Assembly (NCBI GenBank): GCA_947459875.1
Contig: CANHFG010000005.1
Span: 1-53,237 of the forward strand
Length of the DNA stretch: 53,237 nucleotides
Reading direction: 5' to 3'
Origin: Ignavibacteria bacterium
Lineage (GTDB): Bacteria > Bacteroidota > Ignavibacteria > Kapaibacteriales > Kapaibacteriaceae
A model generated the notes under the pieces. The model did not search any database and was not told the DNA's origin. It worked only from the letters and a program-made list of their open reading frames with translations. The position numbers and the translations under genes are program-made. Shown here one piece after another: positions 31,497 through 41,089 of the stretch (the stretch's first letter is position 1; every line of letters starts with the position of its first letter).

Positions 31497-34343
31497 TTAT
31501 CGAGCGATCACCAGGGGCCAGGAGCGCGTCAGATCTCCGCTGACCATGCGGATGTAGTAAGCCCCGGAACCAAGAACGTCGATACTGATCGGATGCAGGA
31601 AGGGGGCTCGAAATGGGAGTCGACCCAGCTCCTCGGCTAGCAATCGACGTCCGGTCACGTCGCAGATCTCGAAAACAAGCGGCGACTGCGGATAATCGGC
31701 GTAAACGGGAACATACACCACACTGGACGCGGGATTCGGGAAAACGGCAGAGGGGCCCGCAGCTGAGAAAAGAGTGTCCGTCGGACGCTGACCCGATGCC
31801 CATGTGTTCTGTCCGAGGAGTGCTTCGATAGTGGACATCGCCGTGTCGATCACGATCACCTGTCGAAACGACCGTCGATGTCCCGGCGGAACAGGCATGG
31901 CAAACCGCATCCCTGTCACGGTTGCCACATCATTCACATCGGTATATCGGAAACGCTCCGGATCGCGCAGGATCTGGGTCTTCGTCTCGGTCGTAAATCC
32001 GCTATAGGTTGTCGTATTGTCGATACCTGCCAGCAGGGGGCGACTATCACTGTAGGGAGATTCACAGTACATGGCAACCATAGGCTGCTGCTGACCAAGC
32101 GCCACGACGTATTGAAATGGACTGCCATTGTCGCCACCATAGGTCCGGTTCTTGGCTGGCTGACGCCCCAGATCCCAGTCATAGAACCATGCAACAGCCA
32201 GATCATGCAGGGCAGTATCGCTCCGGTTGGTGATGGTCCCATCGATCCGCACGACGTTGCTCGCTGAGTCCAGCTCGACGCTGAGTTCTATCTCCACACC
32301 GATGCGAAGAGAGTCGGGCGCATCGGCATCGCTAACAATGCCCGACACGTTGCGATTTCCGGAGAACCTTCGCAAAGGACGGAAGTGATCGTTGTTGCGA
32401 CGGACCGATCGAACGGCATCGACGGTGCGTCCGTTGGCATGGACCATCAAGCCCCCTTCATAGAGCTGACCGCAGAAGTCCCGAAAACGCACTCCCTCGC
32501 CCTGGCCACGCTCGATATCGGTATTGCCGATACGCCCGCGATCACCGATGCTCACGCGCATGTCGTTGTTGGCAAGAGTTGTGAAGGCAGGAGAAGGAGT
32601 AATGGCATAACTGTATCGTCTGCTGATCGATGCACCCGAGCGATCCGTTCCAAGAAGGCGCATGTGGACGTATGCAGCGGTATCGGTTTCGGCCACCACA
32701 ACGAAGTCCTGCACGGGCATGAAGAATCTCTCCCCGATGCCGATCTCACGCTGGACGATCGTGCCTGCCATGGACTGCGCACGAAGCGCGTCACTGCCCG
32801 CTCCACTGATGCCCTCCACGCCGATGAGCTTCATCGTCCACGGAGCCAATCGGTTTATCAGACCGATGCGCGCCGAGAGCGTATCGCCCACCGTCCAGCG
32901 TTGCGCTCCACTCTTGGCAACGAGCTCGACCGTGTCGACCTCGATCGACACCAGCGTATCCGGATGTGCAGTGACAGCCTTGAGGGCGTTCACTCGACCA
33001 CGCGGAAGCTGAAGGGGGCTGATCCCTGCCGGAATGTCCTTCCAGGGTTCTTCGTCCACCGCATCCCTAACCATCGCGCAGGCCTCAAGCGGCCCGATAC
33101 GCGGGTATCGCGAGCGGACAAGTCCCACCAGAGCAGATGCGATCGGCGCCGATCCCGACGTACAGCAGAAACTTGCATACGCGCCATCGTTGGACGTGCT
33201 CCAGCTGGAATGTCCGGGTGCCATGACGTCAACAGTCGGTCCGCGACCGGTCATGGCTATGACATTATCGGAGGCATCGACCACGCCAACTCCGAGAACG
33301 CCTTTGTAGCTGGCCGGGTAGAAGGGCGATGCCGAGTAGTGGTTCCCGGCAGCGGCCACAACGGCCGTGCCCCGCGCAATGGCATATGAGACAACATCCT
33401 GGTCGATGCATGACGGAGACTGGCTACCCCAGGAACAATTGACAACGTCGAAGCCATTGACCGCACAGTACATGATGGACTCGTATCCAAAGACGATGCC
33501 GGTTGTTCCGTTGGGCATCGTGCGTAGGGGAAACAACTTGCACCTGCCGCCTACCCCGGCAATGCCCTTGGCGTTATTGGCCGTAGCCCCACATGTACCA
33601 GCTACGCTGGTTCCGTGACCATTATTCGGGTTGAAGGCATCTCCCGGCGATGAGGCATCTTCCTTCCACGAGAAATTATATCCACGATGGTCATCGATGA
33701 ATCCGTTGCCGTCATCATCGATGGAATTGCCGGGGATCTCTGCTGTGCGCGTGAAGATCGACTCGACGAGATCCTCATGCTCGGTGCGAACGCCGCTGTC
33801 ACTGATACCGATGATCACCGTGTCACTTCCCGGCTCGATATCCCACGCTGCGTAGACCTCAATAGTTCGCAGAAGGTCCTGACGCAGTCGTTCAGGGTCG
33901 TTGGGTTCTCCACACAGCTCCATCACGCACCACGGGGCGGCGCATTCAATGGGTCCGCAACCCATCAGCAGTCGCGCAATGATCTGCTCCGGTGGAAGCT
34001 CCGGGCGATCATAGCGAACTACGTACGAACGCAGCAGACGTTCCTCTATGACAAGAGCATCATTCAACGTCATGGGTCGATCTCTGTTCGGCCCAGTTCC
34101 ACTTCGCTGCTGAAACGCCAGCGACTGCTCGAACGGCAGTACTGGACGTTCGACAGTAAGACCCAGCTCGGCCAGAACGGCTTCGGCGCGTGATGCATAC
34201 TCGGGCGCGACCCTGATCTTGAGCATTCCCTTCAACACCGGATCAGGCCGATGCGGCAATTCGGCAGGCCAGACATCATACTGTGCCGAAGAGGTGGTGA
34301 CGACCAGCGCAAGCAGCACTGGCAGCAAGACGAAACTGTTCAT
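31497..34343 (-). CDS. secreted subtilisin-like serine protease with T9SS sorting domain (1)
   Basis: 948 aa. Signal peptide SFVLLPVLLALVVTTSSAQ, a ~130-residue propeptide-like region, then an S8 peptidase domain: catalytic Asp in IIGISDSGVRTEHEDL near residue 180, His in NGHGTSVAGTCG near 245, Ser in TSGSAPIASALVG near 395. A long Ig-like/beta region follows, and the last ~80 residues (VFPNPASS ... VTGRRLL ... GSGAYYIRMVSG) are a type A T9SS signal. So it is exported through the outer membrane. It begins at an ATGA overlap with the second protease. Substrates unknown; nutrient proteolysis or maturation of surface proteins are both possible. Confidence 0.93.
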   Translation of the reverse strand: MNSFVLLPVLLALVVTTSSAQYDVWPAELPHRPDPVLKGMLKIRVAPEYASRAEAVLAELGLTVERPVLPFEQSLAFQQRSGTGPNRDRPMTLNDALVIEERLLRSYVVRYDRPELPPEQIIARLLMGCGPIECAAPWCVMELCGEPNDPERLRQDLLRTIEVYAAWDIEPGSDTVIIGISDSGVRTEHEDLVESIFTRTAEIPGNSIDDDGNGFIDDHRGYNFSWKEDASSPGDAFNPNNGHGTSVAGTCGATANNAKGIAGVGGRCKLFPLRTMPNGTTGIVFGYESIMYCAVNGFDVVNCSWGSQSPSCIDQDVVSYAIARGTAVVAAAGNHYSASPFYPASYKGVLGVGVVDASDNVIAMTGRGPTVDVMAPGHSSWSTSNDGAYASFCCTSGSAPIASALVGLVRSRYPRIGPLEACAMVRDAVDEEPWKDIPAGISPLQLPRGRVNALKAVTAHPDTLVSIEVDTVELVAKSGAQRWTVGDTLSARIGLINRLAPWTMKLIGVEGISGAGSDALRAQSMAGTIVQREIGIGERFFMPVQDFVVVAETDTAAYVHMRLLGTDRSGASISRRYSYAITPSPAFTTLANNDMRVSIGDRGRIGNTDIERGQGEGVRFRDFCGQLYEGGLMVHANGRTVDAVRSVRRNNDHFRPLRRFSGNRNVSGIVSDADAPDSLRIGVEIELSVELDSASNVVRIDGTITNRSDTALHDLAVAWFYDWDLGRQPAKNRTYGGDNGSPFQYVVALGQQQPMVAMYCESPYSDSRPLLAGIDNTTTYSGFTTETKTQILRDPERFRYTDVNDVATVTGMRFAMPVPPGHRRSFRQVIVIDTAMSTIEALLGQNTWASGQRPTDTLFSAAGPSAVFPNPASSVVYVPVYADYPQSPLVFEICDVTGRRLLAEELGRLPFRAPFLHPISIDVLGSGAYYIRMVSGDLTRSWPLVIAR

Positions 34344-37219
34344 CGAACAAACCGTAGATGTCGGAATTGACGGGATCGTGCGTCCTCGATACGGAGCGTG
34401 TAGGCCCCCTTCTCGAGTGTTGACGCATCAAAGGTCACCTGGCCTTCACCGGAATGAAACCACGAGATTCGCTCACGGCCAAAGACGTCGAACACCGTGC
34501 ATCGTCCCTCCGTGCCCGAGGCACGAACCGTGGCGATGTCCGTGACGGGGTTGGGAATCACAAGTGCTTCGATCTGTACCACATTCTCCTGGCTCACCGA
34601 TACGGGCGAGAGAAACTCACGCAGAAGATCGGACGCGGGCCCCCAATTCGATGCCGAGGCGATCACAACCTTGAATGACCATGTCTGCCCGACCTCAAGG
34701 GGCTTCGTGCGGCGCATGCCAACAACTCCGCAGATATCACCAACGGCCTCATTGAAGGATGCTCCGCCGGAGAGCAATTGAACGCGATCACGGTGTGTGA
34801 AGCCGTCGCTGTCATCGATGATCGTATTCAGGAGGACTCCAACCGACTGTGCACGATCCTCGGCGTCATCGCTGAGAACTGCGACGCAGATCCCACCTCT
34901 TGTGCTCTCCTTGTAGATCACCTGTGCCGCTGCATTCGGTGTCCGCATCGTGGCAGGCAGAGCCTCTGCCAGGGGCTTGATCGTGTTGTCCCTGCCGCCC
35001 GTGGTGATATCCCAGTCCAGCAGATATCCGGCAGCGACCGACGGCAACGGGGCTGATCGGGGCGTGATGCTCACGTTCCAAACCGTGATCGACTTGTCTT
35101 TGAAGGGAAAGCTGCACGTCTGCACCACTTCAACCCCGATCTGGGCAGCAGCTGCAGCGTCGACCATCCGGCACGAAGCCGGCTGCGGCTCAACCTCGAA
35201 CGGCTTTGACGCGATAAAGTCCGACGTATACGGTGGATCATTCCTGAACCCGGTCACGGAGCGGTCGCCACCGTCAACGAGGAAGAACCCGCCGGGCGAC
35301 ATCAATTGGTAGACCGGCTTGTTTACAAAACCACTTCCCTGCCGCGTACTTGCCACCGAATTGTATCCGACCATGCCGTCATCAGACATCGAATAGAGCA
35401 ACGAGTCATTCTCGAACCGCGAGATCGGCGCCGGCAGGTTGAGGTAATGAAAGGCGTAGTCTTGATACGTTTCTCCTAGGAACTCCACACGCATCAGGCA
35501 TGCCTCTGAGCCGATCGCCTTCACCACGAAGGGGAATTGCTTCGAGCGGGCAGTACCGGCCGTTGCGATCGTTCCGAGGTTGTCCCTCTCACGCAGGGCC
35601 TGCAGGTCCCATCCGTTCGCGGTCAGGATACGGGGCTCGATCTCCACCCATGCCGGACCAAGGTCGTTGGCGATCTCAAACTCCAAATAAAGTGTGTCTC
35701 CAACCCGGAAGCGCGTTGGCAGCGGTCCGGATGAAACGGTCTGACGAACCGATGCAATGCGCATCGAGGGCTGGGAAAGGGGCTCAATGGTGACCGCGCG
35801 GAACATGCTCAGGCGCGGAGCAACGTACTGCGAAACGCCCGGATTCACCGATGTGATGTCAATGGCCGTGCGTCGCAGATGGGCTGCCACCTGACGTGCC
35901 GTCAACTGCGGCCATCGCGCACGAACAACCCCCGCAGCACCCGCTACGATGGGCGCGGCAAACGACGTGCCGGCTGTGCCTGTTGATGTGTAGTCGCCTT
36001 CGGGTCGGTCCCCACTGTAGGTGGAGATCGCAAGATTTCCGGGCGCCATCACATAGGAATTCCCGGCCAGTCCGCTGCTACCGATCACAAAGTCATCCGG
36101 CGTAGTCTCGCCTACACCAAGCACACCTTCATAGGACGACGGATAATTGCGCCGGTTATAGGCCGCGCCGGGTACATCGCTTCCATGATTCCCGGCCGAG
36201 GCGACAACAAGAACATTTTTTGCTAGACAGAAGTCGATGACGGACTGATCAATAGCCGACGCTGGCTTGACCACACCCCACGATGCATTCACAACGGGAA
36301 AACCTCGTTCGGCCGCATATATGAGAGACAGATATCCGAACTGGATGCCTCCGGTTGCGCCGGCAGCACCAATCGGGAAGAAACGGGATTTCATGCCCGC
36401 CGAAGCGATACCCTTGCCATTGTCCGTGGAAGCCGCCGCGAGTCCAGCAACCCGAGTACCGTGATCGAATGCCGTTCTCGGCGGTGTTGAGCCCCCTGAA
36501 AAAGCAAAGTCGTACCCACGGAAATCATCAACGTAGCCGTTTGCGTCGTCATCGATCTTGTTATCGGGTACTTCTGCCCTGTTGGCAGCAATGTTGTCCT
36601 TCAGGTCCTCATGGTCCTGATAGCAGCCGTCATCGCTAATGCCGATGACAACCGAGTCCGAACCCTTGAAGATCTCCCACGTCGCATTGAAACCTATGGT
36701 CTGCAGATAGTCCTGCTGTGAAAGGGCCGGGTCGTTCGCTCTGGCATGCAGCTGATCGATCGTCCAGGGTTCGACGATCTCGATCTCCTCCGGGATCACC
36801 TTGCGCAGATAGGCGATCGCCGAGGGCACGTTGCGCGGACCCGTAAACGCGATCGTAAATGTCCGTGTCAGCCGGTCTTCGGCATCACGCAGTTCGTTTC
36901 GCTGAGCCACCCGGGCTGCATTCATCGTCATGCCGGGCTCCGGCGCGATGATCGCCCTTGAGGAGAAGAATTCCGTGCGCTCCGGGGGCAGAAACTGCTG
37001 TGCCACCGTAAATCCATCAGGAAGAACGCGGTTAACCTCGTCGGCCGTGCGTTTTGAGACCATGCGGACATGAAGTCTTCCGGCAACGATCTGAAGCGGG
37101 CGACCACCAAATGAAATCGTTTCGCTCGCTTCCTGCTGCGCGTGAGCGGTGTGCGACAACAAACAAAGCAGTACGATCGGCAGAACGTGGACAACGTTTA
37201 GAGCGAGAAGTTTGGGCAT
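34340..37219 (-). CDS. secreted subtilisin-like serine protease with T9SS sorting domain (2)
   Basis: 959 aa. Signal peptide VLPIVLLCLLSHTAHAQ. S8 triad: Asp in VIGISDDGCYQDHEDL near residue 190, His in FDHGTRVAGLAAAS near 250, Ser in GTAGTSFAAPIVAG near 410. The C-terminus has VIPNPVTDIATV, CTVFDVFGRERI and EKGAYTLRIED, a type A T9SS sorting domain. Paralogous to the next gene in domain order and in motifs such as NKIDDDANGYVDDFRGYDF, but well diverged. Divergent from dnaX with a very short gap (about 40 nt), which must hold both promoters. Confidence 0.93.
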   Translation of the reverse strand: MPKLLALNVVHVLPIVLLCLLSHTAHAQQEASETISFGGRPLQIVAGRLHVRMVSKRTADEVNRVLPDGFTVAQQFLPPERTEFFSSRAIIAPEPGMTMNAARVAQRNELRDAEDRLTRTFTIAFTGPRNVPSAIAYLRKVIPEEIEIVEPWTIDQLHARANDPALSQQDYLQTIGFNATWEIFKGSDSVVIGISDDGCYQDHEDLKDNIAANRAEVPDNKIDDDANGYVDDFRGYDFAFSGGSTPPRTAFDHGTRVAGLAAASTDNGKGIASAGMKSRFFPIGAAGATGGIQFGYLSLIYAAERGFPVVNASWGVVKPASAIDQSVIDFCLAKNVLVVASAGNHGSDVPGAAYNRRNYPSSYEGVLGVGETTPDDFVIGSSGLAGNSYVMAPGNLAISTYSGDRPEGDYTSTGTAGTSFAAPIVAGAAGVVRARWPQLTARQVAAHLRRTAIDITSVNPGVSQYVAPRLSMFRAVTIEPLSQPSMRIASVRQTVSSGPLPTRFRVGDTLYLEFEIANDLGPAWVEIEPRILTANGWDLQALRERDNLGTIATAGTARSKQFPFVVKAIGSEACLMRVEFLGETYQDYAFHYLNLPAPISRFENDSLLYSMSDDGMVGYNSVASTRQGSGFVNKPVYQLMSPGGFFLVDGGDRSVTGFRNDPPYTSDFIASKPFEVEPQPASCRMVDAAAAAQIGVEVVQTCSFPFKDKSITVWNVSITPRSAPLPSVAAGYLLDWDITTGGRDNTIKPLAEALPATMRTPNAAAQVIYKESTRGGICVAVLSDDAEDRAQSVGVLLNTIIDDSDGFTHRDRVQLLSGGASFNEAVGDICGVVGMRRTKPLEVGQTWSFKVVIASASNWGPASDLLREFLSPVSVSQENVVQIEALVIPNPVTDIATVRASGTEGRCTVFDVFGRERISWFHSGEGQVTFDASTLEKGAYTLRIEDARSRQFRHLRFVR

Positions 37220-37260
37220 GGCCGGTGGTTTTAGCAGATTGAGTTTTTGTGCACTCCAAC

Positions 37261-38991
37261 ATGTCAGACCAGCAACAGTACATCGTCACGGCCCGAAAAT
37301 GGCGTCCCCTCCGCTTTCATGACGTTGTGGGGCAGGAGCATATTACAACAACCCTGAAAAACGCCATTGCCATGAAGAGGGTGCACCATGCCTACCTCTT
37401 CACCGGCCCGCGCGGCGTTGGAAAGACCACGTGCGCACGAATCCTCGCAAGGGCTTTGAACTGCACGAATCCGACCGATCAGGAGCCATGTAACGCGTGC
37501 GAGAACTGCACGAACATGCTCGAGGGTCGCAACATGGACATCGTCGAGATCGACGGAGCGTCCAACAACAGTATCGATGACATTCGCAAGCTCCGCGACA
37601 ACGTCAAGTACGCTCCAGTATCGGGCGCTTACAAGATGTACATCATCGATGAAGTGCACATGCTTTCAACGGCGGCTTTCAATGCGCTGCTCAAGACGCT
37701 GGAAGAGCCCCCTGCCCATCTGATATTCGTTTTTGCGACCACCGAGATCAACAAGGTTCCGGCTACGATCCTGAGCCGCTGTCAGCGTTTCGACTTCCGT
37801 CGCATGGAGATCGACACCATTGCTCAGCATCTGGCCCACATCGCTGCGGCTGAGAAGATCAGCATCGACGAAGAGTCCCTCATCGCCGTTGCCAAAAAGG
37901 CTGACGGGTCCATGCGCGACTCACAGTCGATCTTTGACATGGTCGTGTCGTTCTGCGGCACGTCGATCACAATTGCCGACCTGGGCCGGGCACTGCAGTT
38001 CATTGATGCCGACTTCTACTTCACACTCAGTGATGCGATCTTGAAGCACGACATTCCGACGATGTTCGAGCAGGCGCGCGTGGTGGTTCAGCGCGGTTAC
38101 GATCTTCAGGAATGTCTCATCGGACTGCTTGAGCACTTCCGCAACATTCTCTCGGTGATCACCACAGGCGGTACGGGGCTTATCGAGGCCTCAAAGGCCG
38201 ATCTGGAGCGCTACAACGATGCCGCGTCGCGGTTCACCAAAGCCGACGTTCTGAGGATCATGACGCTGATCTCCCAGGGAGAAGCGGCCCTTCGTCAGCA
38301 TCCCCCGCAGCCTCGTGTGCGCTTCGAATTCACTCTTGTCCAGCTAGCCGGCATGGACTCGACCGTCGACCTCGGAACGGTGCTGGCGGCGCTGGCCAAT
38401 CCAGCCACCGCGCAACGAAGTGCACCGACCCTTCCGGCATCAATCCCTTCCTCGGCCAATCAGTCAGTGGTGGGCGGTGTGGCCTCGGCCCAACACATGC
38501 CGGTGCGTCTGGGCAATCCCGTTGTTATGCGTGCGTCGCCAACGCCTGTGAGTTCACTTTCGCAATCGAACATCGCCCGACGCTGGTCACAATGGGTCGA
38601 CACGCTCCCCGAGAGTCTGGTCTTCGTTCAGCAATCGGTCCAAAAGAGCCTTGTGCGGGCCGACGTTACCGATGTGGGCATAGTCCTTCACACCACCTCC
38701 ACGGTGTTGCAGCAGCGTCTGAGCGACTCGCTCCCGGCACTCAAGGAGCACCTCGCCGGCACCTACGGCGTAGCTATCGGAGTGAGTGTCGTTCTCAATA
38801 ACCGCCAGCAGGGAGCTCAGCAGGCACAGACGAGTGCTACCCCTGCCACGGCAGCTCGGGCGAACTCCGAGGACCCTACAGGCGTTGAGGCCGTCACAGT
38901 GTCGGTGCAGGGCGGTGAACAGCTGCTTCCGATCGAAGAAAAACTTGTTGAACTGTTTGGCGCGCGCCGCTCAACCGCGCCGAGGAGATAA
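37261..38991 (+). CDS. dnaX: DNA polymerase III subunit gamma/tau
   Basis: 576 aa from the ATG at 37261 (a GTG 12 nt upstream is less likely). Clamp-loader ATPase. ARKWRPLRFHDVVGQEH, Walker A GPRGVGKTT near residue 45, the four-Cys zinc module (LNCTNPTDQEPCNACENC), DEVHMLS, and the sensor region ATTEINKVPATILSRCQRF. After residue ~370 the sequence is a Ser/Ala/Thr/Pro-rich linker and a weakly conserved tail, as in many non-enteric tau proteins. No convincing slippery site for a gamma product. Confidence 0.96.
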   Translation: MSDQQQYIVTARKWRPLRFHDVVGQEHITTTLKNAIAMKRVHHAYLFTGPRGVGKTTCARILARALNCTNPTDQEPCNACENCTNMLEGRNMDIVEIDGASNNSIDDIRKLRDNVKYAPVSGAYKMYIIDEVHMLSTAAFNALLKTLEEPPAHLIFVFATTEINKVPATILSRCQRFDFRRMEIDTIAQHLAHIAAAEKISIDEESLIAVAKKADGSMRDSQSIFDMVVSFCGTSITIADLGRALQFIDADFYFTLSDAILKHDIPTMFEQARVVVQRGYDLQECLIGLLEHFRNILSVITTGGTGLIEASKADLERYNDAASRFTKADVLRIMTLISQGEAALRQHPPQPRVRFEFTLVQLAGMDSTVDLGTVLAALANPATAQRSAPTLPASIPSSANQSVVGGVASAQHMPVRLGNPVVMRASPTPVSSLSQSNIARRWSQWVDTLPESLVFVQQSVQKSLVRADVTDVGIVLHTTSTVLQQRLSDSLPALKEHLAGTYGVAIGVSVVLNNRQQGAQQAQTSATPATAARANSEDPTGVEAVTVSVQGGEQLLPIEEKLVELFGARRSTAPRR

Positions 38992-38996
38992 CGAAC

Positions 38997-39467
38997 ATGG
39001 CATTACAACCCGGCACCAAGGCTCCGGCAGTAAAGGCACTCACCGACGGAGGGGGCAAGTTTGCTCTGTCTTCGCTGAAAGGATCGTGGGTGGTGCTGTA
39101 CTTCTATCCAAAAGACGACACGTCCGGCTGCACGGCTGAGGCCTGTGATTTCCGCGACTCGATGGCAGACCTGACAAAGCGCGGCGTTTCGGTCGTTGGT
39201 GTCAGTCCCGACAGTCCAGCTTCGCACGACAAGTTCAAAGCCAAATACGACCTGAACTTCACACTCGTTTCCGACGAAGATCATAAGGTCTGTGAGTCCT
39301 ACGACACCTGGAAGCAGAAGTCCATGTACGGTCGCACGTACATGGGGGTAGAACGAACGACCTACGTTATCGATCCGGCCGGGAAGATCGCAGCGACCTT
39401 CGAAAAGGTAAAGGTCAACGGACACGTCGATCAGGTCCGCGCGACTCTTGCTGAGCTGGGTGCGTGA
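38997..39467 (+). CDS. bcp: peroxiredoxin, thioredoxin-dependent thiol peroxidase (Bcp/PrxQ)
   Basis: 156 aa. Reduces hydrogen and lipid peroxides. Peroxidatic Cys in YPKDDTSGCTAEACDFRD near residue 45, with the second Cys five residues later as in atypical two-Cys PrxQ. The C-terminal RTTYVIDPAGKIAATFEKVKV block is typical. It begins 5 nt after dnaX, so co-transcribed; there is no obvious functional link beyond general housekeeping. Confidence 0.96.
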   Translation: MALQPGTKAPAVKALTDGGGKFALSSLKGSWVVLYFYPKDDTSGCTAEACDFRDSMADLTKRGVSVVGVSPDSPASHDKFKAKYDLNFTLVSDEDHKVCESYDTWKQKSMYGRTYMGVERTTYVIDPAGKIAATFEKVKVNGHVDQVRATLAELGA

Positions 39468-39470
39468 TCG

Positions 39471-41087
39471 ATGATCGACACGCATGCGCACATTGACACG
39501 AAAGCGTTCGATGAAGATCGTCCGTCAGTCTTGGAGCGTGCCTTCGATTCAGGAATCGAATACATCATCGTTCCTGATATCAAGCCCCCTGCCCGCCCAC
39601 ATTTGAAGAGTGTTGTTGATGCCGACCCGCGGCTGTTTCGCGGAGTTGGTATTCATCCGCATCATGCCGGCGAGGTCGGCCCCGGCGATCTTGACGACGT
39701 ATTGGAGCAGAGCTTTGAGGAAAAGGTCGTAGCCATCGGCGAGATCGGGCTGGATTACTACTATGACTTCTGCCCTCCTGAGACGCAGAAGTCGTACTTT
39801 CGTGAGCAATTGAAGATCGCAAAGTCGCGATCGCTGCCGGTGATCGTCCACAACCGGGAAGCCGACGAGGACGTTCTGCAGATCATCGAAGAGGAGCAGG
39901 ACGGCAGCCTGCGTGGCGTGCTGCACTGCTTTTCCAGCGGCGTGGACGTTCTTGAACGGGCTATCGACCTCGGTTTTCATGTGTCGTTCACGGGCAACAT
40001 CACTTTTGCGCGCTTCACACTACACGATGTTCTGCATCGTGTTCCCCGCGACCGATTCATGTTCGAAACAGACTCACCATACATGACCCCCGTACCACAC
40101 CGAGGCAAGCGTAACGAGCCTGCCTACGTGAGACTGGTAGCGGAAAAATTCTCGGAGATCACAGGAATGACATTATCGGATGTCCTTGATACGACTACCG
40201 CCACTGCCAAGCGCCTTTTTGGTCTGGCGATGGCCCTCATCGTTGTTACGATATCTGCCGTGGCCCAGCCGGTGGCCCCAGATCCGGATAATTACGACGT
40301 CGACTCCGACTATGATGTTGCCTATGAGAACTACCAAGTTGACTCATTGACCTGGGCACGTCTTGTCGCCCCGCGGTCGTTCGGTTTTGGCATCAGCGTC
40401 GGATCGAACACCATCACCGAGCGCCGGGTGTACCAGCAGATTTACCAGCGTGACCTGGCAAAAGGTCCTTTTTGGAGAGACTCCTCTGACTTCGGTGACT
40501 CTGTCACGTCGTTCTCGTATCCATCGATCCTCAGCTTCGGTGGCACCTTTGCATTTCAGGCCAGTGACCGGCTGATGCTGGAAGCCACCTACGTGAACAC
40601 CCGAAACGATAGCAAGCAGCGCCTCTACAATCTGCCGGTCATCACGACGCATATCGCAGAGGCTACGATGCTCTATGCGCTCAATCCCTACAACAAGGTG
40701 AACTTCATTCCACAGATCGGCATGGCATACGCCTACACGGACGACGGCGTGCAGACCATCTCCAAGCTGGGAATCGTTGGCGGGATAGGCGCCGGTGTGG
40801 CCATTCCGACCTCGTTCGGTACGTTCTACCCGATGTTCAATGTGCGGTTCAACTTCATGCTTGGACAGGACCTGAGGCAGGTCGTGCGCACCGAGTTTGT
40901 TGATGAAGAGGATAAGTCGAAGTCGTGGTTTGACCCTTCCATGACGCGGCCCGACCCGCTTGCTCCGAACTCCGGAACGCAGGTGTATTACGATCAGGCA
41001 ACGAACAGGTATTCGCAGGATCTGGCTGACATCACGACGATCTACTCGATCCCACGGCTGACGATCCTGTTCTATCCTAACTTCTGA
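39471..41087 (+). CDS. TatD-family nuclease fused in frame to an outer-membrane beta-barrel
   Basis: 538 aa. Residues 1-253 are a complete TatD hydrolase: metal ligands in DTHAHID, GEIGLDYYYD, VIVHNREA, LHCFSS and ETDSPYMTP, and the family's usual end TATAKRLFGL. There is no stop there. The same residues (AKRLFGLAMALIVVTISAVAQ) read as a good signal peptide, and the remaining ~270 residues look like an outer-membrane barrel (FGFGISVGSN, LSFGGTFAFQASDRLMLEATYVN, final LTILFYPNF). An ATG at 40167 with GGAG nine bases upstream lies in frame inside the TatD part and could start the barrel separately (MTLSDVLD). So this is either one fusion or two overlapping in-frame products; the nuclease and barrel belong in different compartments. 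Confidence 0.85.
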   Translation: MIDTHAHIDTKAFDEDRPSVLERAFDSGIEYIIVPDIKPPARPHLKSVVDADPRLFRGVGIHPHHAGEVGPGDLDDVLEQSFEEKVVAIGEIGLDYYYDFCPPETQKSYFREQLKIAKSRSLPVIVHNREADEDVLQIIEEEQDGSLRGVLHCFSSGVDVLERAIDLGFHVSFTGNITFARFTLHDVLHRVPRDRFMFETDSPYMTPVPHRGKRNEPAYVRLVAEKFSEITGMTLSDVLDTTTATAKRLFGLAMALIVVTISAVAQPVAPDPDNYDVDSDYDVAYENYQVDSLTWARLVAPRSFGFGISVGSNTITERRVYQQIYQRDLAKGPFWRDSSDFGDSVTSFSYPSILSFGGTFAFQASDRLMLEATYVNTRNDSKQRLYNLPVITTHIAEATMLYALNPYNKVNFIPQIGMAYAYTDDGVQTISKLGIVGGIGAGVAIPTSFGTFYPMFNVRFNFMLGQDLRQVVRTEFVDEEDKSKSWFDPSMTRPDPLAPNSGTQVYYDQATNRYSQDLADITTIYSIPRLTILFYPNF

Positions 41088-41089
41088 CC

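Noticed and set aside
37888-37905. Possible programmed frameshift in dnaX (GCCAAAAAGGCT)
   Set aside because: Only five A, not the A-AAA-AAG heptamer in the right phase, and it lies within the ATPase domain where a frameshift would give a useless product.
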